The translations under genes were made by a program, and so were the position numbers. Below are positions 1 through 8,382 of a stretch of 64,000 bases of DNA, piece after piece (position 1 is the stretch's first letter; every line of letters starts with the position of its first letter). The stretch lies in NCBI RefSeq assembly GCF_018063565.1, contig NZ_JAGPBB010000001.1, forward strand, positions 81,248 through 145,247, given 5' to 3'. The notes under the pieces are model-generated. The model was not told the origin of the DNA. It worked only from the letters and a program-made list of their open reading frames with translations, and searched no databases. This DNA is from Rhodoferax sp. GTDB taxonomy: Bacteria > Pseudomonadota > Gammaproteobacteria > Burkholderiales > Burkholderiaceae_C.

Positions 1-284
1 CCACCCTTGTCTGGTCCAGCCCGGAGCGCCACCTCAATGAAGAAGGCTGTCTGTCAGTGCCCGGCATTTACGATGGGGTTGAACGGTTTGACGCGGTCAA
101 GGTCGAGGCGCTGGACGGTGACGGCAAGTCGCGCCTGATCGAGGCGGACGGCCTGCTGGCCGTTTGCATTCAGCATGAGATGGACCATTTGATGGGCAAA
201 GTGTTTGTGGAGTACCTGTCACCGCTGAAACGCAATCGCATCAAGACCAAGATGCTCAAAGCCCAGCGCGAGGCGCGCGATTGA
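1..284 (+). CDS. def: Peptide deformylase, 3' part (5' end outside window)
   Basis: Metalloenzyme that removes the N-formyl group from nascent proteins. The reading frame is open from base 3 and the gene begins before the window. Two signature motifs are visible: EGCLSVPG, which holds the metal-binding Cys, and QHEMDHLMG, which has the HExxH-type metal and catalytic residues. The Lys/Arg-rich C-terminal tail is typical of the bacterial enzyme. Its stop TGA (282-284) overlaps the fmt ATG by one base (TGATG), giving the usual def-fmt pair that both acts on N-formyl-methionine. Identification is firm; only the N-terminal part is missing. Confidence 0.96.
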   Translation, partial: TLVWSSPERHLNEEGCLSVPGIYDGVERFDAVKVEALDGDGKSRLIEADGLLAVCIQHEMDHLMGKVFVEYLSPLKRNRIKTKMLKAQREARD

Positions 285-1252
285 TGCGCCCGCTGCGACT
301 GGCGTTTGCCGGTACGCCCGAGTTTGCCCGGGTGGCATTGGCCGCGCTGCACGACGCCGGGTACCAGGTGCCTTTGGTGCTGACGCAGCCCGACCGTCCG
401 GCCGGGCGCGGGCTCAAGTTGCAGGCGTCACCAGTCAAACAGTTTGCCCTCGAACACGGCATGGTGGTGGCGCAGCCACGCAGTCTGCGGCTTGACGGTA
501 AGTTCCCCGATGATGCGCGGTCGGCGCAGAACTTGTTGGCCGCCAGTGGCCTTGATGCCATGGTGGTTGCCGCTTATGGCCTGATCCTGCCGCAGTGGGT
601 GCTCGATGCGCCCCGGCTGGGTTGCTTCAACATTCATGCCTCCAGCTTGCCACGCTGGCGCGGTGCCGCACCGATTCACCGCGCCATCGAAGCAGGTGAC
701 GCCAGCACCGGTGTCACCATCATGCAGATGGACGCTGGTCTGGACACCGGCGACATGCTGCTGGCGCAAGCGCTGCCGATTCTGCCCACCGACACCACCG
801 GCAGCCTGCACGACAAACTGGCCGCACTGGGTGCCGGTCTGATGGTGCAAACGCTGCAGCGGCTGCAAGCGGACCAACTGCTGCCTGTGCCACAACCCGC
901 CGAAGGCATCTGTTATGCCAACAAGATCGACAAGTCCGAAGCGATGATCCGTTGGGACCAGTCCGCCGAATGGATCGTGCGGCGGGTGCGTGCCTTCAAC
1001 CCTCATCCGGTGGCGCACACCTGCCTGCACGGTGAAACCCTCAAGGTCTGGTCGGCCCAGGTTGCGCCCGTGCCCCTGGCCGGTTTGCCGGAATTTGGAA
1101 CAATTGTGGCGGTAGCGCATGATGGCATCGTGGTTTCAGCGATTGATTCAGTCGTTTTGTTGACCGAACTGCAGCGGCCAGGAGGCAAACGGCTGCCGAT
1201 TGCGGACTTCTTGCGTGGCTTTGACTTAACCGTGGGCACGCGCCTGGGTTGA
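284..1252 (+). CDS. fmt: Methionyl-tRNA formyltransferase
   Basis: Transfers a formyl group from 10-formyl-THF to initiator Met-tRNA. The N-terminal Rossmann-like half begins [11 protein letters not shown] and contains the formyl-THF binding motif [16 protein letters not shown] near residues 108-123, followed by [11 protein letters not shown]. The C-terminal OB-like domain follows. Length is about 322 aa, normal for the family. A TTG lies one codon upstream (281), but the ATG at 284, which overlaps the def stop, is the better start. Translationally coupled to def. Confidence 0.96.
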   Translation: MRPLRLAFAGTPEFARVALAALHDAGYQVPLVLTQPDRPAGRGLKLQASPVKQFALEHGMVVAQPRSLRLDGKFPDDARSAQNLLAASGLDAMVVAAYGLILPQWVLDAPRLGCFNIHASSLPRWRGAAPIHRAIEAGDASTGVTIMQMDAGLDTGDMLLAQALPILPTDTTGSLHDKLAALGAGLMVQTLQRLQADQLLPVPQPAEGICYANKIDKSEAMIRWDQSAEWIVRRVRAFNPHPVAHTCLHGETLKVWSAQVAPVPLAGLPEFGTIVAVAHDGIVVSAIDSVVLLTELQRPGGKRLPIADFLRGFDLTVGTRLG

Positions 1253-1306
1253 TCCACCTGGCTGCGGCACCATGGCCGCCCTGAAAACCCAATACCGCCC
1301 CATCCT

Positions 1307-2047
1307 GTGTTCATTCGATCCGACTATCTGAAGCACCCCGAGTTTCGTGTCGGGGCCATGGACTCCCTGGGCGCAGCGCCGGGCCTGGCGGCCTGGGGCC
1401 TGATGACCGGCGTTGCCATGGTGAACTCCGGTTTGAGCACCTTCGAGGCGCTGCTGATGGGGGTGATTGTGTTTGCCGGCAGCTCCCAGCTGGCGGCCAT
1501 ACCCTTGATTGCCGCGGGTGCACCGATGTGGGTGGTGCTGGCGACCGGGTTTTGTGTCAATCTGCGCTTTGTCGTTTTCAGCGCGCATTTGCGTCCCTAC
1601 ATGATGCACCTGCCTTTGTGGGAGCGGTTGGTGTCGGGTTACCTCACCACCGACTTGACCTATGTGTTGTTCACACGGCGTTATCCGCATCATGGTGGCA
1701 GCCCGCATGACTTGCTGGCGCAGCAGGCCTATCTGGCCGGCAACAGCGGCGTGAACTGGCTGGCCTGGGTGGGCATGAGCATTGTGGGTGTGTTGCTGGC
1801 CAGACTGATACCCAGCGCCTGGGGTCTGGGTTTTGCGGGCATCCTGGCGCTGTTGGGAATTTTGTTTTCGCTGGCTTCCAGCCCGTTGCGCTGGGTCAGC
1901 GCAGGGGTGGCCGGTGCCGCAGCGGTGGCCGCGTTTGCGCTGCCGTTCAAGCTCAATATATTGCTGGCCATTGCCGCAGCGGTGGCATTGAGCCTGCTGC
2001 TTGAAGCCACCCGCGACGCGCGCCGCAGGCCGCCGCTGGCGCCATGA
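1307..2047 (+). CDS. azlC: AzlC-family branched-chain amino acid exporter, large subunit
   Basis: Integral membrane protein of 246 aa with several hydrophobic helices. It carries the AzlC features of a GxxPGLAAWG-like N-terminal segment and an FAGSSQLAAI motif near residues 60-70. AzlC with AzlD exports branched-chain amino acids or analogues. No ATG is available near the N terminus; GTG at 1307 is the likeliest start. It ends in an ATGA overlap with the next gene, so the two subunits are translationally coupled. The substrate is inferred from the family only. Confidence 0.88.
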   Translation: MFIRSDYLKHPEFRVGAMDSLGAAPGLAAWGLMTGVAMVNSGLSTFEALLMGVIVFAGSSQLAAIPLIAAGAPMWVVLATGFCVNLRFVVFSAHLRPYMMHLPLWERLVSGYLTTDLTYVLFTRRYPHHGGSPHDLLAQQAYLAGNSGVNWLAWVGMSIVGVLLARLIPSAWGLGFAGILALLGILFSLASSPLRWVSAGVAGAAAVAAFALPFKLNILLAIAAAVALSLLLEATRDARRRPPLAP

Positions 2048-2394
2048 ACGCACAAACCGACCTGTGGACTGTGCTGGTCATTCTGGGGCTCGCGCTGATC
2101 ACCGTGCTCACGCGCACGCTGTTCTTCTTGTCCAGCAAACCGTGGCATCTGCCACATTGGGCGCAGCGAGGTCTGCAGTACGCGCCGATTGCCGCACTGT
2201 CGGCGGTGATCGTGCCCGAACTGGTCATGTCGCAAGGCCGTTTCATTCACACCTGGCAGGACGCACGCCTGTTTGCCGCTCTGGCGGGTGCGGTGTTTTT
2301 TCTGTGGCGACGTGGCCAGGGGCAGGCCGTGCTGGGCACCATCGTCGTCGGGATGCTGGTTTACCTGCCGCTGCACCTGATGCTGGGTTGGTAG
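2044..2394 (+). CDS. azlD: AzlD-family small membrane subunit
   Basis: A 116-aa hydrophobic protein with about four predicted membrane segments, including WTVLVILGLALITVLTRT at the N terminus and a C-terminal helix VLGTIVVGMLVYLPLHLML. The TRTLFFL segment and the YAPIAALSAVIVPEL motif fit the AzlD family. It overlaps azlC by 4 bp (ATGA). It is expected to form the exporter with AzlC in the inner membrane. Confidence 0.87.
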   Translation: MNAQTDLWTVLVILGLALITVLTRTLFFLSSKPWHLPHWAQRGLQYAPIAALSAVIVPELVMSQGRFIHTWQDARLFAALAGAVFFLWRRGQGQAVLGTIVVGMLVYLPLHLMLGW

Positions 2395-2436
2395 CTCCTA
2401 CAATGATCATCAGCAGAACCTTCCCATTGCAACACC

Positions 2437-3993
2437 ATGAATGCCATTCGTTTTTCCGATTTGTGTGCCCAGGGCCAAGTAGCCGGTCAACGTGTTTTCA
2501 TCCGCGCTGACCTGAATGTGCCGCAGGATGCCAGTGGGCGCATCACCGAAGACACGCGGATTCGCGCCTCGATCGGCTGTATTCAGATGGCGCTCGATGC
2601 GGGCGCGGCCGTGATGGTCACCAGCCACCTGGGGCGTCCCACCGAAGGGGCGTTTACGGCGGCGGACTCTCTGGCGCCGGTGGCCAACCGCATGGCCGAA
2701 TTGCTGGGTCGGCCGGTACCGCTGCTGGCCAACTGGCTCGACGGCGTGCAGGTCGCGCCTGGTCAGGTGGTGCTGCTGGAGAATTGCCGGGTCAACGTCG
2801 GCGAAAAGAAGAACAACGAGGCGCTGGCGCGTCGCATGGCGGGTTTGTGTGACATTTTTGTGCACGACGCATTTGGCACGGCCCACCGTGCGGAAGCCAG
2901 TACCTACGGGATTGCCGAGTTTGCCAAGGTGGCGTGTGCCGGTCCCTTGCTGGCCGCCGAGATGGATGCGATCTCCAAGGCACTGGCGCAGCCCAGGCGT
3001 CCCTTGGTGGCCATTGTGGCGGGTTCCAAGGTATCGACCAAACTCACCATTCTCAAGAGTCTGGCGGAAAAGGTGGATCAGCTGATTGTGGGCGGTGGCA
3101 TTGCCAATACCTTCATGCTCGCGGCGGGGCTGAACATTGGCAAAAGTCTGGCCGAGGCCGATCTGGTGGCTGAGGCCAAAGCCGTCATCGACGCCATGCG
3201 GGCGCGTGGTGCGGCGGTGCCCATTCCGGTGGATGTGGTGACCGCCAGGACTTTTTCCGCCGATGCGCCCGCCACCATCAAAGCCGCCAACGCGGTGGCC
3301 GATGAAGAGCTGATTCTGGACATCGGGCCGCAGACAGCGGCGGCACTGGCCGAGCAGCTCGGACGTGCCGGTACCATTGTGTGGAACGGCCCGGTCGGGG
3401 TATTTGAGTTTGCCGCTTTCGAGCACGGTACCCAAACGCTGGCACGGGCCATCGCCGGCTCCAGCGCGTTTTCGATCGCTGGCGGCGGCGATACCCTGGC
3501 CGCGATTGCCAAGTATGGCATCGAAAAAGACATTGGCTACATCTCCACCGGTGGCGGTGCTTTTCTCGAAGTACTGGAAGGCAAAACCCTGCCCGCGTTC
3601 GAGATTTTGGCGCGGCGCGCCACCGCAACGGTGGCGCAGGCGAGCGCCGTGGTGCCCAGTCTGGATCTTGAGCGCGGTGTCGGCATGATGGGTTCGGCTG
3701 CATCACTGGCCAAAATCCTCAAGACCGTAGCCGCCAGCATGGCCGACAGCCTGCCCAAGATGAGCGCTGCCTTGCAAGCCGGTGACGTGCACAGCGCCAA
3801 CGCCCTGCTCCACGCGATCAAAGGTTACGTTCCGATTTTTTCAACGGATGCCCTGGTGGAACAGGTGACCCAAGTTGAAAAACTCAGCAAAACCGAGCCC
3901 ATCGAGGTGGTGGCGCCGCCGTTTGCGCAGCTCATGCCGCAGCTGCAAGGGCTGCTGGCAGAGATCGATGTTTTCTTAGCACAAAATCCTTGA
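2437..3993 (+). CDS. pgk: Phosphoglycerate kinase with C-terminal Hpt domain
   Basis: Residues 1 to about 397 are a complete phosphoglycerate kinase (1,3-bisphosphoglycerate + ADP to 3-phosphoglycerate + ATP). RADLNVP lies near the N terminus, and [25 protein letters not shown] and GGGDTLAAI follow. The family normally ends near residue 395-400. Here a short Ala-rich linker is followed by about 115 helical residues opening with [12 protein letters not shown], which resembles the start of Hpt domains, and containing LLHAIKGY with His459, Lys462 and Gly463 at the phospho-acceptor position. The frame is continuous, with no stop or shift. The ATG at 2437 gives the canonical N terminus. The Hpt role is inferred. 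A CheY-like regulator starts 111 bp downstream. Confidence 0.93.
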   Translation: MNAIRFSDLCAQGQVAGQRVFIRADLNVPQDASGRITEDTRIRASIGCIQMALDAGAAVMVTSHLGRPTEGAFTAADSLAPVANRMAELLGRPVPLLANWLDGVQVAPGQVVLLENCRVNVGEKKNNEALARRMAGLCDIFVHDAFGTAHRAEASTYGIAEFAKVACAGPLLAAEMDAISKALAQPRRPLVAIVAGSKVSTKLTILKSLAEKVDQLIVGGGIANTFMLAAGLNIGKSLAEADLVAEAKAVIDAMRARGAAVPIPVDVVTARTFSADAPATIKAANAVADEELILDIGPQTAAALAEQLGRAGTIVWNGPVGVFEFAAFEHGTQTLARAIAGSSAFSIAGGGDTLAAIAKYGIEKDIGYISTGGGAFLEVLEGKTLPAFEILARRATATVAQASAVVPSLDLERGVGMMGSAASLAKILKTVAASMADSLPKMSAALQAGDVHSANALLHAIKGYVPIFSTDALVEQVTQVEKLSKTEPIEVVAPPFAQLMPQLQGLLAEIDVFLAQNP

Positions 3994-4104
3994 GCTTGGT
4001 TGTGTTGCCTGTAAATGCTGCTAAGCTATTTGTCCTGACCCCATAGAATTATTTAAACCGGCTTTCCGTGGCCTGACACCCCTCAGAAACTCGCATTTCG
4101 TATC

Positions 4105-4488
4105 ATGAATCTGACACTTTCCCGAGTCCTTGTGGTTGACGATGACGCCGTCATGCGTACCTTTGTGGTGAACAGCTTGCGCAGGCTCGGTATCCAGTCC
4201 ATCGAAACCGCCACGGACGGTGCCAGTGCGATGCGCACCATGGTGTCGTTCAAGCCTGACCTGGTGTTGACCGATATTCACATGAAGCCCATGGACGGCC
4301 TGGAGTTTGTGCAGCATCTGCGTGCCCACAACAATCCGCTGGTCAATGAGATGAAAGTCATTTTTATGAGCGCCGATGCCAGCTCAGCCACCCTGCAAGA
4401 GGCCATGCCCCTGGGAACGTATGGTTACATCGTCAAGCCGCCGCGGCTTGACACACTCAAGGCCAAGATCGAATTGGCGTTGAAGTAA
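4105..4488 (+). CDS. CheY-like single-domain response regulator
   Basis: A 127-aa stand-alone receiver domain. The acidic pocket is D12-D14, the phospho-acceptor is D57 (VLTDIHMKPMDG), Ser89 takes the switch Thr/Ser position, and Lys111 (YIVKPP) is the conserved Lys. No output domain is present. It lies between the Pgk-Hpt gene (111 bp upstream) and a chemoreceptor gene (42 bp downstream), so it is a candidate to receive phosphate from the Pgk-linked Hpt domain or from CheA. It is distinct in sequence from the second CheY-like gene at 6699. Confidence 0.9.
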   Translation: MNLTLSRVLVVDDDAVMRTFVVNSLRRLGIQSIETATDGASAMRTMVSFKPDLVLTDIHMKPMDGLEFVQHLRAHNNPLVNEMKVIFMSADASSATLQEAMPLGTYGYIVKPPRLDTLKAKIELALK

Positions 4489-4530
4489 TTGACACCGCGG
4501 CTGCAGCACCCTCCCTAAGACAGGTTTGCC

Positions 4531-6048
4531 ATGATCTTATTTGCCCCCGGGATCGCCTTGCTCAAGCCGATGCGCGGGACCCTGCGGTTCTGGGTTTTGC
4601 CCGCCCCCTTGCTGCTGTGCCTGGGGTACCTGCTGCTATCACCCTGGCTGGAATGGCCCGCCGGTGCGGAGGTGATTTCCGCTCTGGTGCTGCTGTCGCT
4701 GTTGGCCTGGTGGTATCTGCAGCTGTGTTTTTTCAGGATCACCCGCTCCGAGCGTGACCGCACCGAAAGCGCGATGAGTGCCGCCTCTGATGGCGATCTG
4801 ACGGCAAGCGGCTACGCCGGCATCAAGACGCTGGGCAACTTCGGGCGGCACTTTGAGGCCATGATCGACAACATGTCCGGCATCGTGGCCAACATCAGGA
4901 CCGCAGCGGTCATGTTGGGCGACACGGGCAAGAAGCTGGTGGATGACACCCGCTCGCTGGCTGAGCGGGCGGCCGCGCAGGGGCAGCATCTGCAACAAAC
5001 CTCGATGCACGTCAAAACGGTGAGCGAGACGGTCGCGCGCAATGCATCAGCCGCGCACGAAGTGAGCATGATGACCACCAGCCTGCACACCGAGGCCAAT
5101 CTGGCGGGCACCATGATGCATGAGGCCGTCAAGAGTATGGACCCGCTGGAAGCAACGTCGCGACGCATGTCCGAAATCATCGGGGTGATCGACGGCATTG
5201 CGTTCCAGACCAATTTGCTGGCGCTCAATGCTGCGGTGGAAGCGGCCCGGGCCGGTGAGCAGGGTCGCGGTTTTGCGGTGGTCGCGGCCGAGGTGCGCAA
5301 CCTGGCCAAACGCAGTCAAGGTGCAGCCGCCGAGATCCGCAACCTGATTGCCGAGTCTTCCACCCGGGTCGGCGAGACCGTTGAGGGGATCAAGAAGATC
5401 AATGAAACCATGGAAAGCCTGATCTCCGGCATCGGCGAAATTGCCATGAACGTCAATGTCATGGCCGAAGGCAGCGCCTCACAGAGTGCGGCGCTCGAAG
5501 AGGTGGTGCACGCGGTGGGTGATCTGGACGTGCTCACACACGAGAACTCCGAACTGGTGGAGCGTGCCAGCTACAACTCCGACCGCATGATCCTGCAGGC
5601 TTCGACACTGGAGATCTCGGTGGGCGATATCCGCCTGCGCCAGGGTACTGCCGACCAGGCGCGACAAATGGTCTTTGACGCCATGGTGCACATCCGGATG
5701 CAGGGTCTGGACCAGGCCAAGGCCGACTTCCATGACCGCCAGGGCCAGTTCATCGATCGCGACCTTTACATTTTTGTCTTTGATCGCTATGGCCGTTATG
5801 TGGTGCATGGTGCCATGCCTGAAAAAGATGGCAGTGCACTCAGTGAGATACAAGGTCTGGATGCCGAAAAGCTGGTCGCCGACGCGTGGGAAGTGTGTGA
5901 CAGCGAACAGGGTGGCTGGGTGAATTACACCATCATCAACCCGACCACCATGCAGATACAAGGCAAGGCCTCCTACGTCATGCCGCTGGACGACAAGCAT
6001 CTGGTGGGCTGTGGCTGCTATCTGAATCAACAATGGCTCAACCTATGA
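4531..6048 (+). CDS. Methyl-accepting chemotaxis protein with C-terminal Cache-like domain
   Basis: A 505-aa receptor. Two hydrophobic segments near residues 15-36 and 48-68 are separated by only a few residues, so there is essentially no periplasmic domain. The MA signalling domain follows, with hairpin tip [20 protein letters not shown]. After the MA coil comes a region of about 120 residues (380-505) resembling a single Cache domain: [30 protein letters not shown] and KHLVGCGCY. This places the likely sensor in the cytoplasm at the C terminus. The NF(K/R)PY tail of the other receptors is absent. It ends in an ATGA overlap with the CheZ-like gene. Confidence 0.9.
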   Translation: MILFAPGIALLKPMRGTLRFWVLPAPLLLCLGYLLLSPWLEWPAGAEVISALVLLSLLAWWYLQLCFFRITRSERDRTESAMSAASDGDLTASGYAGIKTLGNFGRHFEAMIDNMSGIVANIRTAAVMLGDTGKKLVDDTRSLAERAAAQGQHLQQTSMHVKTVSETVARNASAAHEVSMMTTSLHTEANLAGTMMHEAVKSMDPLEATSRRMSEIIGVIDGIAFQTNLLALNAAVEAARAGEQGRGFAVVAAEVRNLAKRSQGAAAEIRNLIAESSTRVGETVEGIKKINETMESLISGIGEIAMNVNVMAEGSASQSAALEEVVHAVGDLDVLTHENSELVERASYNSDRMILQASTLEISVGDIRLRQGTADQARQMVFDAMVHIRMQGLDQAKADFHDRQGQFIDRDLYIFVFDRYGRYVVHGAMPEKDGSALSEIQGLDAEKLVADAWEVCDSEQGGWVNYTIINPTTMQIQGKASYVMPLDDKHLVGCGCYLNQQWLNL

Positions 6049-6683
6049 GTGCGAATACTGCCTCCAGTTCATGCGATCACGACCGCGCACTGGTCCGGTT
6101 GTGCGCTCAGGTGCTGCCGGTTTGGGCGCGCCAATTGGCCAGCTCGCGCAGCCAGTCCGAAACTGCAGTGGCTGAAATGTTGGGTGCCTTTGCCGAGATT
6201 GGGCCCCATCTGGACATGGCCACTCGACAGTCGGGCCAGATCACCGCTGCGCTGGCACAAGGCAGCGATGGCATCACCGGGCTGGCGCAGGCGTGCGAAG
6301 AAGAACTCCGCCCGCTGGTGGCCGGGCTGGATGCACCCACGGCGGCGGCGATTGAGCGGGTCATGCACCTGATCCGTGGTGCGGTGGATGCGCTGGAACG
6401 CATCTCCAAACCGTTTGAGCGCGAAACCCAGCTGGTCGGGCAACAGGTTGAGCGGATGTACCGGGGGTTTCAGTACCAGGACCGGATCAGTCAGATGATG
6501 ACCCTGCTGCACGAAGATATCGAGCGACTCGAAAACGCCCTTGCCGACAGCAACGTGAACGTGGACGCCACGGCCTGGCTGGCACGTCTGGAGTCGCAGT
6601 ATGTGATGACCGAGCAGCGGCATCAGCATGGGGAGCCAGGTGGCAATCCGGCGGCCGATGACGAAGAAACCACTTTTTTTTGA
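6045..6683 (+). CDS. CheZ-like protein, putative CheY-P phosphatase
   Basis: A soluble, mostly helical protein of about 212 aa. In the middle it has [11 protein letters not shown], which matches the QDxxxQ arrangement of the CheZ active site (catalytic Asp and Gln). The C terminus, DDEETTFF, is acidic with two terminal Phe, like the CheY-binding tail of CheZ. The rest is too divergent for me to align. The start at 6045 (ATGA overlap with the receptor stop) is preferred; an in-frame ATG at 6033 is possible. It lies directly upstream of cheY. The function is inferred from the two motifs and context. Confidence 0.65.
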   Translation: MSANTASSSCDHDRALVRLCAQVLPVWARQLASSRSQSETAVAEMLGAFAEIGPHLDMATRQSGQITAALAQGSDGITGLAQACEEELRPLVAGLDAPTAAAIERVMHLIRGAVDALERISKPFERETQLVGQQVERMYRGFQYQDRISQMMTLLHEDIERLENALADSNVNVDATAWLARLESQYVMTEQRHQHGEPGGNPAADDEETTFF

Positions 6684-6698
6684 TAAGGAACAATAACA

Positions 6699-7067
6699 AT
6701 GGCACAGACAATACTGGTAATCGACGATTCGGCGAGCCTGCGCCAGGTGGTGGCAATGGCACTCAAGGGTGCGGGCTATGACGTGTTGGAGGCGGGTGAT
6801 GGCCAGGCCGCGTTGGCCTTGCTGGACGGTCGCAAGGTGCATATGGCGATTTGTGATGTGAACATGCCGCGCATGAACGGCATCGAGTTTGTCAAGGCTG
6901 CCAAAGCCCTGCAAAGCTACCGCTTCCTGCCCATCCTGATGCTCACCACAGAGAGCCAGGAGTCCAAGAAAGAAGAGGGCAAGGCAGCAGGCGCCAAAGC
7001 CTGGATGGTCAAGCCATTCTCGCCGGCCTCGCTACTCAACGCAGTTTCCAAGCTTTGTCTGCCATGA
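6699..7067 (+). CDS. cheY: Chemotaxis response regulator CheY
   Basis: A 122-aa receiver domain with D9/D10, phospho-acceptor D53 (AICDVNMPRMNG), T83 and K105 (WMVKPF). No output domain is present. It follows the CheZ-like gene by 15 bp, with AAGGA in the gap acting as ribosome binding site. It probably carries the signal from CheA to the flagellar motor. Two CheY-like regulators exist within 2.6 kb; this one sits closer to cheA and has the more canonical sequence. Confidence 0.92.
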   Translation: MAQTILVIDDSASLRQVVAMALKGAGYDVLEAGDGQAALALLDGRKVHMAICDVNMPRMNGIEFVKAAKALQSYRFLPILMLTTESQESKKEEGKAAGAKAWMVKPFSPASLLNAVSKLCLP

Positions 7068-7150
7068 CAGCGGCCTGAGACTGCGCCCGCGCGCAATCCT
7101 GTCGGGCCGGCAACTGCTGGGCGATCTTTTGTACACCATCGGGACTTTTC

Positions 7151-7438
7151 ATGAGTACGCCATTCGAGCTTCCCACAGAAATGACCATCTACAGCGCGGT
7201 TGAGGTTCGTGATGCGCTGCTGAGCTGGGTGACGGAGCAAACCGCCAAAGCGGCCAAGACGCTGGAGATTTCGGCCGAAAAGGTCAGCGAAATCGATGGC
7301 GCGGGTCTGCAGTTGATGGCGGCACTTTCCAACACCGATCAGCAATGGCGACTGGTCAAACCCAGTGCTGCCTTTGTCGATGCCTGTGCGGCGCTGGGCT
7401 TGAGCGCCTGGCTGGAAAAATCGCTTGCCAATACCTGA
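7151..7438 (+). CDS. STAS-domain protein in chemotaxis cluster
   Basis: A 95-aa STAS (anti-anti-sigma-like) domain. The segment VSEIDGAGLQLMAAL corresponds to the loop and helix that carry the phosphorylatable Ser in SpoIIAA-type proteins; here Gly/Ala occupy the usual Ser position, so regulation by phosphorylation at that site is doubtful. The gene ends 14 bp before cheA. Small STAS genes of this kind occur beside cheA in other proteobacterial clusters. Its partner is unknown. Confidence 0.8.
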   Translation: MSTPFELPTEMTIYSAVEVRDALLSWVTEQTAKAAKTLEISAEKVSEIDGAGLQLMAALSNTDQQWRLVKPSAAFVDACAALGLSAWLEKSLANT

Positions 7439-7452
7439 AAGAGGTCACTGCC

Positions 7453-8349
7453 ATGTCAGACGCCGACCAAGACTTTATTGCCGCTGCCATGCCGGCTTTC
7501 ATCAGCGAAGCCGGAGAGCAGACCGAAGCCATCGAGGCCCTGCTGCTTGAACTCGAAGAGCAGCCCGATAACCGGGAACTCCTTGACAACCTGTTCCGCT
7601 GTGCCCATACCGTCAAAGGATCGGCCGGCATTTTTGGCTTGAACAAGGTGGTGGAGTTCACCCACCACGTGGAAACCCTGCTCGACAAGTTGCGCGATGG
7701 CGAGATCCAGCTGACTCCCTCCATCAGTACCCTGCTGCTGCAATGCAATGACCAGATCAAGTTTCTGGTGGACACGGCGGCCCACGACGAGGCCGACACA
7801 CCCGATCAAAAGGACTTGCGTGCGGATCTGGTGATCCAGCTGCGTGCCTACACCGACAGTGTTCAAACAGCGCCTGCCGTGCCGGCTGCAGCCGCAGACA
7901 GTAAATCTGGTGCGGGTGCCCCAGCAACCGGGGGGGCTGCCGCTGGCGTGACCGAATGGCAGATATCGGCCCGCTTTGGCCAGGAGACGTTTCGCAATGG
8001 GATGGATCCCTTGTCCATTGCGCGTTACCTCAAGGGCTTGGGCAGCGTCAGGTCGATGATATGTGGCACCGATGCGGTGCCATCGCTGCTCAACCTCAAT
8101 CCTGAGACTTGTTATCTGAGCTTTGATATGGTGCTGGCGTCTTCGGCGACGCGCGAAGAGGTCGAAGGCGCTTTCAGCTTTGTGGCGGACGACTGCGAAC
8201 TCGATGTCATTGCTCCCGAGACCGAGGGCCAGAAGCTGGTGCGTGCCATTGAAGAGATGCCCGCCACACCGCGTTTGGGTGACATGCTGGTGTCGGTTGG
8301 CGCGGTGTCGCAGGAAAAGCTCACTGAAGTGCTATCCAATCAGGTGTAG
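7453..8349 (+). CDS. cheA: Chemotaxis histidine kinase CheA, N-terminal part (ends at in-frame TAG)
   Basis: Residues 1-298 of CheA. The P1 Hpt domain holds CAHTVKGSAGIFG with phospho-acceptor His52. An Ala/Gly-rich linker and a regulatory region starting TEWQISARFGQETF follow. The frame stops at TAG 8347-8349 within a helical-hairpin segment (SQEKLTEVLSNQ), but coding resumes in the same frame directly after. ATG 7453 is preceded by AAAGAGG. As read, this would be a free P1-P2 protein without kinase domain. It may be a true nonsense mutation, a sequencing error, or a split kinase. CAG to TAG is the simplest single change. Confidence 0.85.
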   Translation: MSDADQDFIAAAMPAFISEAGEQTEAIEALLLELEEQPDNRELLDNLFRCAHTVKGSAGIFGLNKVVEFTHHVETLLDKLRDGEIQLTPSISTLLLQCNDQIKFLVDTAAHDEADTPDQKDLRADLVIQLRAYTDSVQTAPAVPAAAADSKSGAGAPATGGAAAGVTEWQISARFGQETFRNGMDPLSIARYLKGLGSVRSMICGTDAVPSLLNLNPETCYLSFDMVLASSATREEVEGAFSFVADDCELDVIAPETEGQKLVRAIEEMPATPRLGDMLVSVGAVSQEKLTEVLSNQV

Positions 8350-8382
8350 TCCAAGCACACCCCTGCGGCGCAAAAGCCCAAA

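Noticed and set aside
2410-3435. 341-codon open frame on the - strand
   Set aside because: Antisense to pgk, no recognisable protein features.
3600-3640. Possible frameshift or merged genes at the Pgk-Hpt junction
   Set aside because: The frame is continuous, both domains are complete and no ribosome binding site plus start is visible at the junction; still noted as checkable in the finding.
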